Translations under genes and position numbers: made by a program
DNA from: an uncultured Verrucomicrobiota bacterium
Lineage (GTDB): Bacteria; Verrucomicrobiota; Verrucomicrobiia; Chthoniobacterales; JACTMZ01
Reading direction: 5' to 3'
DNA length: 64,000 nucleotides
Assembly (NCBI GenBank): GCA_903953565.1
Contig: CAJBKE010000052.1
Span: 62,001-126,000, forward strand
The notes under the pieces: generated by a model
The model's database searches: none
Seen by the model: only the letters and a program-made list of their open reading frames with translations
What the model was told of the DNA's origin: nothing
Part shown: positions 59,062-64,000 of the stretch, piece after piece
Position numbering within the stretch: position 1 is the stretch's first letter
Layout of the letters: each line of letters begins with the position of its first letter

Positions 59062-59823
59062 GTGCCAAAGGAAACCGAAAACGCCGCGCACCTGCGGGCG
59101 CATGACTACGCCTGGCTGGTCAAACGCTGGCGCGCCTTGGCCAAACGCGAGGGTTGGCGGATGTGGAAATTCGCCGAGGCGGACGGGTTTCCGGTCTATG
59201 TGGGGGAGTCAACGAGGGGTGCTGGTCCGAGTCTTTACCTGTCCGCCGGCATCCACGGTGACGAGCCGGCGGCGACCGAGGGACTGATCACGTGGTGCGA
59301 AAAACGGGCGAGAGCACTGAAAAAATGCAATGTGCTCATTTTCCCGTGTCTCAATCCATGGGGATTGCAGCACAACGACCGGCACGATGCGCGCGGGCGC
59401 GATCTCAATCGCGGCTACCACCGGCGCGACATTGCCGTCATCGCGGCGCAAAAGAAAATTCTCCGCGGACGAACCTTCGATGCGGCGGTCATGCTGCATG
59501 AGGATTTCGACGCGCATGGCGTTTATCTTTACGAGATCAAGGGCGACAAACCGTTCTGGGGAGAGAAACTGCTCGCCGCCGCCGCGCGCCATGTGCCGGT
59601 CGAGCCGCGTAAAAAAATCGAAGGCCACGTCGCGCGCGGCGGTCTCATTCGCCGCAGCATCACGCGCGACACCATGCCGGAGCATCCCGAGGCGTTCTGC
59701 CTCCGCTTCGGTCATACCGGTCGCAGTCTCACCTTTGAGACGCCGTCCGAATTTTCCATGACGGGGCGGGTGCGGGCGCATGGGGCGGTCTTGGATGAGG
59801 TTTTGCGGTTGGCGGCGGCCTGA
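59062..59823 (+). CDS. M14/AstE-ASPA-type zinc deacylase or carboxypeptidase
   Basis: 253 residues from GTG at 59062. The zinc site is [16 protein letters not shown] (HxxE), with [24 protein letters not shown] carrying the substrate Arg and Asn typical of the M14 group, a downstream [14 protein letters not shown] (third His), and a late LTFETPSEF with a Glu. It hydrolyses an amide bond; the substrate is not known. Located before the trigger factor gene. Confidence 0.87.
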   Translation: MPKETENAAHLRAHDYAWLVKRWRALAKREGWRMWKFAEADGFPVYVGESTRGAGPSLYLSAGIHGDEPAATEGLITWCEKRARALKKCNVLIFPCLNPWGLQHNDRHDARGRDLNRGYHRRDIAVIAAQKKILRGRTFDAAVMLHEDFDAHGVYLYEIKGDKPFWGEKLLAAAARHVPVEPRKKIEGHVARGGLIRRSITRDTMPEHPEAFCLRFGHTGRSLTFETPSEFSMTGRVRAHGAVLDEVLRLAAA

Positions 59824-59856
59824 TGGGCGGCTATTTTGTCCGGTCATCTCCGAACC

Positions 59857-61170
59857 ATGGAAATCACCGTCGACAAACAGCCCAATTGCCTCGCCACCCT
59901 CCGCGCCACCGTTCCCGCCGGGACAGTGAAAAAGAAAATCGAAAAACTGGCCGCCGAATACCAGAAGTCCGCAAAACTGCCGGGGTTCCGTCCGGGCAAA
60001 GCACCCCTCCCGGTGGTGGCCCGCAAATACAAAGAGGCCATCGCGGAAGACGCGGTGAAAGACTTGCTCCGCGAGGCGGTCGATCAGGCGGCCAAGGACA
60101 ACAAGTTGACCGTGCTCAATGCGTTTGATCTTCAGCACGGCGAGGTCGGCGAGAACGACCTCGATTTGAGCGTGAAGCTGACGCTCGAGCCCGATTTTGC
60201 CCTGCCCGATGTGGAAAACCTCGGAGTCGAGGTGCTCGAGGAGGTGGTCACCGAGGAGCATGTCAGCGGCAACATCAACGTGCTGCTCGAGCGCATGGCC
60301 GAATTCACCGACATCAAAGACCGCGCACTGCAGATGGGCGATTACGCGGTGCTCGATTACGATGCGTCGGTCGAGGGAAAGCCTCTGGGTGAGTTTTGTC
60401 CCGAGGCGCCATCGACCATGAAGGGCGGAGAGGGTCTGTGGATCGTCATGGAGGAAGAAAGCATGTGGCCCGGATTTTGCGCGGGCTTGGTCGGAGCAAA
60501 GGAAGGCGAGGACCGCACGGTGGAAGTGACCGCGCCGGAAGATTTCGGTGTCCCGTCGCTGCGCGGCAAAAAAATCACGCATCAGGCCAAACTCAAGGGC
60601 ATCAAGGCCAAGAAACTCCCCGAGTTGAACGACGAGGTGGCGCAAAAAATCGCCGGGCGCAGCGCTGAAGAGTTGCGCACAGCCTTCCGCGAACGACTCG
60701 AAGCGGCGGCTGTCGAACAAATCGAGCGCAAGAAACGCGCCACCGCCGTCGAGCATCTGGTCAAAAGCGTGGAGTTCGAGATTCCGGCTTCCATGGTCAT
60801 GGGCGAAGCGCGTCGTGTGGTGCGCGAGATCGTCGAGGCCGAGCAGACGCGCGGTTTGAGCGACGAGGATTTGTTGAGCAAAAAAGACGAAATTTTCCAG
60901 CACGCGCAGATGGGCGCGCAATTCCGGGTCAAGGCCGACTTCATCCTGACCCGTCTGGCCCGCGAGCAGAACATAGAGGCTTCCCGCGAGGAATTGGCCG
61001 AGCATATCGCCCGCATGGCGCAACGGCTCAACATGCCGATGGACAAACTGGTCAAACAACTGGTCAAACGCGAAGCCCTCGGGTCGGTCGAGGGCGAAGT
61101 GGTCCGGGACAAGGCCCTTGATTTCCTCGCCTCCAAAGTTAAGGTGAAAAAGGCTGAGGCCAAGGCGTGA
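59857..61170 (+). CDS. tig: Trigger factor
   Basis: Ribosome-bound chaperone, 437 residues from ATG at 59857. The ribosome-binding GFRPGKAP lies near residues 48-55. A central FKBP-type region (about 155-245) and the C-terminal arms follow. The first gene of tig-clpP-clpX, a common arrangement in bacteria. Confidence 0.96.
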   Translation: MEITVDKQPNCLATLRATVPAGTVKKKIEKLAAEYQKSAKLPGFRPGKAPLPVVARKYKEAIAEDAVKDLLREAVDQAAKDNKLTVLNAFDLQHGEVGENDLDLSVKLTLEPDFALPDVENLGVEVLEEVVTEEHVSGNINVLLERMAEFTDIKDRALQMGDYAVLDYDASVEGKPLGEFCPEAPSTMKGGEGLWIVMEEESMWPGFCAGLVGAKEGEDRTVEVTAPEDFGVPSLRGKKITHQAKLKGIKAKKLPELNDEVAQKIAGRSAEELRTAFRERLEAAAVEQIERKKRATAVEHLVKSVEFEIPASMVMGEARRVVREIVEAEQTRGLSDEDLLSKKDEIFQHAQMGAQFRVKADFILTRLAREQNIEASREELAEHIARMAQRLNMPMDKLVKQLVKREALGSVEGEVVRDKALDFLASKVKVKKAEAKA

Positions 61171-61195
61171 CGCCGGCGGCCGCAGTCCGAATTTT

Positions 61196-61846
61196 ATGAG
61201 TCCTACCTTCCAATCCGGCGCCTCCGAGCCGCGCAACTCCATGCTGGTTCCCATGGTCGTCGAGCAGACGGGCCGCGGGGAGCGCAGTTACGACATCTAT
61301 TCGCGCCTCTTGAAGGACCGCATCATTTTCATCGGCACGCCGATCGACGATTACATCGCCAATCTGGTCATCGCCCAGATGCTCTTCCTGCAGATGGAAG
61401 ACGCGAAGAAGGACATGCATATCTACATCAATTCGCCGGGTGGATCGGTTACGGCCGGATTGGCTATTTATGACACCATGCAGTTCGTCACCTGCGACGT
61501 GAACACCTATTGCATGGGCATGGCGGCAAGCATGGGCGCTGTGCTGCTTTGCGCCGGGACGAAGGGCAAGCGTTACGCTCTCCCGAATTCCGATATCATG
61601 ATCCACCAGGTCAGCGGCGGTGCGCAGGGCCAAGCCAGCGACGTCGAGCGCCAGGTCGAGTTCATGTTCAAGCTCAAGCGCCGTCTCGAGTCGATCATCG
61701 CGCACCACACCGGCAAGCCGGTCGAGCAGGTGCACAAGGATGCCGACCGCGATTACTACATGAGCGCGGCCGAGGCCAAGGACTACGGCCTGGTCGACGA
61801 AGTGGTCAAATCCCGCAAGGAAATCCCGGGCGCCGTGCCCGCCTGA
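61196..61846 (+). CDS. clpP: ATP-dependent Clp protease proteolytic subunit
   Basis: 216 residues. Triad: Ser in [11 protein letters not shown], His in [14 protein letters not shown], Asp in [38 protein letters not shown] is the typical N-terminal core. Works with ClpX encoded 5 bases downstream. Confidence 0.97.
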   Translation: MSPTFQSGASEPRNSMLVPMVVEQTGRGERSYDIYSRLLKDRIIFIGTPIDDYIANLVIAQMLFLQMEDAKKDMHIYINSPGGSVTAGLAIYDTMQFVTCDVNTYCMGMAASMGAVLLCAGTKGKRYALPNSDIMIHQVSGGAQGQASDVERQVEFMFKLKRRLESIIAHHTGKPVEQVHKDADRDYYMSAAEAKDYGLVDEVVKSRKEIPGAVPA

Positions 61847-61850
61847 TCCC

Positions 61851-63128
61851 ATGGCCCGCGCGACGAACCTCACCATGTGCTCTTTCTGCGGAAAGAGCCA
61901 CAGCGAGGTGCGCAAACTCATCGCCGGCCCGGGCGTCTACATCTGCGACAGTTGCGTCACCCTCTGCAAAGGCATCCTCGACAAGGAGCTCAAGGAGGAA
62001 TCGAAGAAAAAAGGCGGCAGTGTGCGCGTGCCCAAGCCGGCGGAAATCCGTGCGGAACTGGATCAATTCGTCATCGGGCAGGAATTGGCCAAAAAGACCC
62101 TCTCGGTCGCGGTGCACAACCATTACAAACGCATCCTGCACCAGGCCTCCTCCCGCGAGATCGCGTTGCCCGGCAGCGAGGATGTCGAGCTGGAGAAAAG
62201 CAATATCCTGCTCATCGGCCCGACCGGCTCCGGCAAAACGCTTCTCGCCCGCACCTTGGCGCGCATTCTCGATGTTCCTTTCTGTATCGCCGACGCCACC
62301 ACGCTGACCGAAGCGGGTTATGTCGGCGAGGACGTGGAGAATATCGTTCTCCGTCTCCTGCAGGCCTCCGATTATGACGTGAAACGCGCGGAGATCGGCA
62401 TCGTCTACATCGACGAAATCGACAAGATCGGACGCAAGACGGACAACGTGAGCATCACCCGCGACGTTTCCGGCGAGGGTGTGCAGCAAGCGCTCTTGAA
62501 GATTCTCGAAGGCACGACCTGCAATGTGCCTCCGCAGGGCGGGCGCAAACACCCGCAGCAGGAATACATCCAGGTTAACACGGACAAGATCCTCTTCATT
62601 TGCGGCGGTGCTTTTGTCGGACTGGAAAAAATCATCCAGCGCCGCATGGGCAACCGCGTGCTCGGTTTCCATGCGCGCGTCGCGGAGGAAACCAAGGAGC
62701 CACTCGCCGCCTCGACGGCCACCATCCATCAGGTCGAGCCGGAGGATCTCCTTGCCTTCGGTCTTATTCCGGAATTTGTCGGACGCCTTCCGGTGGCCAC
62801 CGCCCTCGACCAGTTGACCGAAGACGAGCTGGTCATCATTTTGACCGAGCCGCGCAACGCCATGGTCAAGCAATACGCCAAGCTCATGTCCATGGAGGGC
62901 GTTGATCTCAATATCACCAAGGACGGACTGCGGGCCTTGGCCGAGCGGGCTGTGAGCAAGGGCACCGGCGCGCGGGCTCTGCGTTCCATGATGGAAAAAA
63001 TCATGCTCGACGTCATGTATGACGTGCCGAGCCGCGAGGACATCGCCGAGGTGACGATCAACCGTGCGGTGGTCGAAGGCCGCAAGCCGCCGCTCCTGCG
63101 TCGCAAGCAGGACAAAGACGCGGCCTGA
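61851..63128 (+). CDS. clpX: ATP-dependent Clp protease ATPase subunit ClpX
   Basis: AAA+ unfoldase feeding ClpP, 425 residues. N-terminal zinc domain ([11 protein letters not shown] ... CDSCVTLC), Walker [11 protein letters not shown], Walker [11 protein letters not shown], pore-loop [12 protein letters not shown]-type ClpP-binding region and sensor FVGRLPV. Standard length. Confidence 0.97.
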   Translation: MARATNLTMCSFCGKSHSEVRKLIAGPGVYICDSCVTLCKGILDKELKEESKKKGGSVRVPKPAEIRAELDQFVIGQELAKKTLSVAVHNHYKRILHQASSREIALPGSEDVELEKSNILLIGPTGSGKTLLARTLARILDVPFCIADATTLTEAGYVGEDVENIVLRLLQASDYDVKRAEIGIVYIDEIDKIGRKTDNVSITRDVSGEGVQQALLKILEGTTCNVPPQGGRKHPQQEYIQVNTDKILFICGGAFVGLEKIIQRRMGNRVLGFHARVAEETKEPLAASTATIHQVEPEDLLAFGLIPEFVGRLPVATALDQLTEDELVIILTEPRNAMVKQYAKLMSMEGVDLNITKDGLRALAERAVSKGTGARALRSMMEKIMLDVMYDVPSREDIAEVTINRAVVEGRKPPLLRRKQDKDAA

Positions 63129-63133
63129 TCGCC

Positions 63134-63715
63134 ATGGCGTCCTGTAGCGGCACCGTCCGCGGCGCCGAAATCCCAACGACCGTTGCCGCGGACGGCGATG
63201 CTGCATTTCAGAATTCCGGGCCCCTGGTTTTGGATCTCGGGTGCGGCAACGGGGTGTTTTTGGCGGGGTTGGCGGCGCTGCGGCCGGACTGGAATGTGCT
63301 CGGGATCGAAAGGAAGGATTACCGCGTGCGTCAGGCGCGGCGGCGGGCGGGGGATTTGAACAATGCCCGTATCGCGCACGGGGAAGTCACGGAAGTCCTG
63401 TCCGATCTGCCTCTGTCGTCCATCGCGCGAGTTTATCTGCTTTTCAGCGATCCGTGGCCGAAGCGGCGTCATGCCGTGCGCCGTCTGGTGCAGCCTGAGT
63501 TTGCCGCCTTGCTCGGCACGCGTTTGCGTCCGGACGGAATTTTCTCCTTCGCTTCGGACTCTCCGGAATATGCGGAGTGGGCGGAAGATGTTTTTCGGGC
63601 CGATGGATGGCAGATCTCGGCGTGGGAACTTCCGCCGGACTGGCCGCCTACCGAATTCGAGCAACGATTTGTTTCCGCCGGGGTTCAAATCCGGAGATTC
63701 CAAGCCAAACGGTGA
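63134..63715 (+). CDS. trmB: tRNA (guanine-N7)-methyltransferase
   Basis: SAM-dependent m7G46 methyltransferase of tRNA. 193 residues. LDLGCGNGVFLAGLAAL is the SAM motif, GIERKDYRVRQARRRA follows, and FSDPWPKRRHAVRRLVQPEF is the diagnostic TrmB motif. The N-terminal ~28 residues (up to about AAFQNSG) are encoded partly by a GC-rich dispersed repeat, so the N-terminus is atypical. It overlaps the sigma factor gene by GTGA. Confidence 0.92.
   Translation: MASCSGTVRGAEIPTTVAADGDAAFQNSGPLVLDLGCGNGVFLAGLAALRPDWNVLGIERKDYRVRQARRRAGDLNNARIAHGEVTEVLSDLPLSSIARVYLLFSDPWPKRRHAVRRLVQPEFAALLGTRLRPDGIFSFASDSPEYAEWAEDVFRADGWQISAWELPPDWPPTEFEQRFVSAGVQIRRFQAKR
63141..63167. repeat. Family 2 GC-rich repeat within the trmB 5' end
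   Basis: TGTAGCGGCACCGTCC followed by GCGGCGCCG; an inverted part (GCCGCGGACGGC) follows at about 63185-63196. Compare 14765-14790. It is read as the first codons of trmB. Confidence 0.55.
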
Positions 63716-64000
63716 CGCAGGCGACCAAAGAACGTGAGGACGGATTCGGGGAGATTGCTCCCCGGGAGGATGACGATAGCCGCTTGGTTGCTTTGATGCT
63801 GCGCGCGCGGGAGGACGACGAGACCGCGTTTCGCGAACTGGTCGAGGCTACGGAGGACCGGGTTTACGGGACAATCGTCAAGATGCTTGGCGGACTCGAG
63901 GGCGCCGAAGATCTTGCTCAGAAGGTTTACCTGCGCATCTGGCAGGCGCGCAAGCGTTACGAACCCACGGCCAAGTTCAGCACGTGGATGTTCTCCATCA
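63712..64000 (+). CDS. ECF-type RNA polymerase sigma factor (3' end cut by window)
   Basis: 96 codons visible from GTG at 63712, overlapping the trmB stop. After a charged ~25-residue start come ALMLRAREDDETAFRELVEATEDRVYGTIVKMLGG and AEDLAQKVYLRIWQARKRYEPTAKFSTWMFSI, the region 2 of sigma-70 family ECF factors. The regulon is unknown; any anti-sigma gene would lie beyond the window. Confidence 0.92.
   Translation, partial: MTQATKEREDGFGEIAPREDDDSRLVALMLRAREDDETAFRELVEATEDRVYGTIVKMLGGLEGAEDLAQKVYLRIWQARKRYEPTAKFSTWMFSI

Overview
The window is GC-rich chromosomal DNA, densely packed with bacterial housekeeping genes. Several traits together suggest a free-living member of the Verrucomicrobiota, although no rRNA is present to prove it: a PEP-CTERM surface protein, a B12-dependent (class II) ribonucleotide reductase, split CoaC and CoaB proteins, a ThrRS without a TGS domain, and many short dispersed repeats in gene gaps and even inside genes. 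Lineage below phylum cannot be read from this sequence. The commonest gene junction is a 4-base ATGA/GTGA overlap, which implies translational coupling.

Layout. 0-3 kb (minus): edge of an inositol monophosphatase, a 37-residue Lys/Ala-rich DNA-binding-type protein with its own promoter and terminator, then yicC-gmk-coaC read right to left. 3.1-5.1 kb (plus): a tightly coupled trio of yeast-type cytosine deaminase, phosphatase-like lipoprotein and CPXCG Cys-rich protein. 5.1-6.4 kb: an AT-richer island with small genes and an attC-like site, looking like integron gene cassettes. 6.4-10 kb: topoisomerase III and dprA. 10-12.9 kb (plus): GT4 glycogen synthase, a VapBC pair and an SMP-30 lactonase. 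13-16.4 kb (minus): lipoprotein-type Pcm, Dus, a hypothetical gene and an LptF/G permease. 16.5-25.3 kb: DinG helicase, a BNR-repeat protein with a membrane partner, two tandem ArnT-like glycosyltransferases and an orphan oligopeptide-binding lipoprotein. 25.3-30.7 kb (minus): aroE, gltX and a protease/pseudoprotease pair of Deg type. 30.8-35.5 kb: a PLD-family synthase, tRNA-Tyr, two prolyl isomerases, a 6PGDH-like dehydrogenase and acpP. 35.6-40 kb (plus): MoeB-rhodanese, flavin reductase, a Trm112-like protein, thrS and infC. 40-42.1 kb (minus): queG, tRNA-Gln and a second VapBC pair.

42.2-50.7 kb (minus): class II nrdJ with an elaborate leader, coaB, a hydrolase, plsC, uracil-DNA glycosylase, a four-helix S23 protein and the CCA-adding enzyme. 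50.8-53.6 kb: a membrane protein, 5-FTHF cyclo-ligase, an MBL hydrolase and a GNAT. 53.7-57.2 kb: a LytS/LytTR-type two-component pair facing a PEP-CTERM protein with a sulfatase-modifying-factor fold; an 11-bp direct repeat at 21-bp pitch between them is a likely LytTR operator. 57.2-58.4 kb: a stand-alone nitric oxide synthase oxygenase. 58.5-64 kb: cyclophilin, an M14-type deacylase, then tig-clpP-clpX-trmB and the start of an ECF sigma factor.

The most unusual content is (1) the cassette-like island with an attC-like site, (2) several families of dispersed repeats, some translated inside genes and one precisely interrupted by a second hairpin, (3) the nitric oxide synthase, (4) the two regulatory intergenic regions (nrdJ leader and LytTR/PEP-CTERM), and (5) paired active/degenerate Deg proteases. 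No CRISPR array, rRNA, transposase or prophage was seen.
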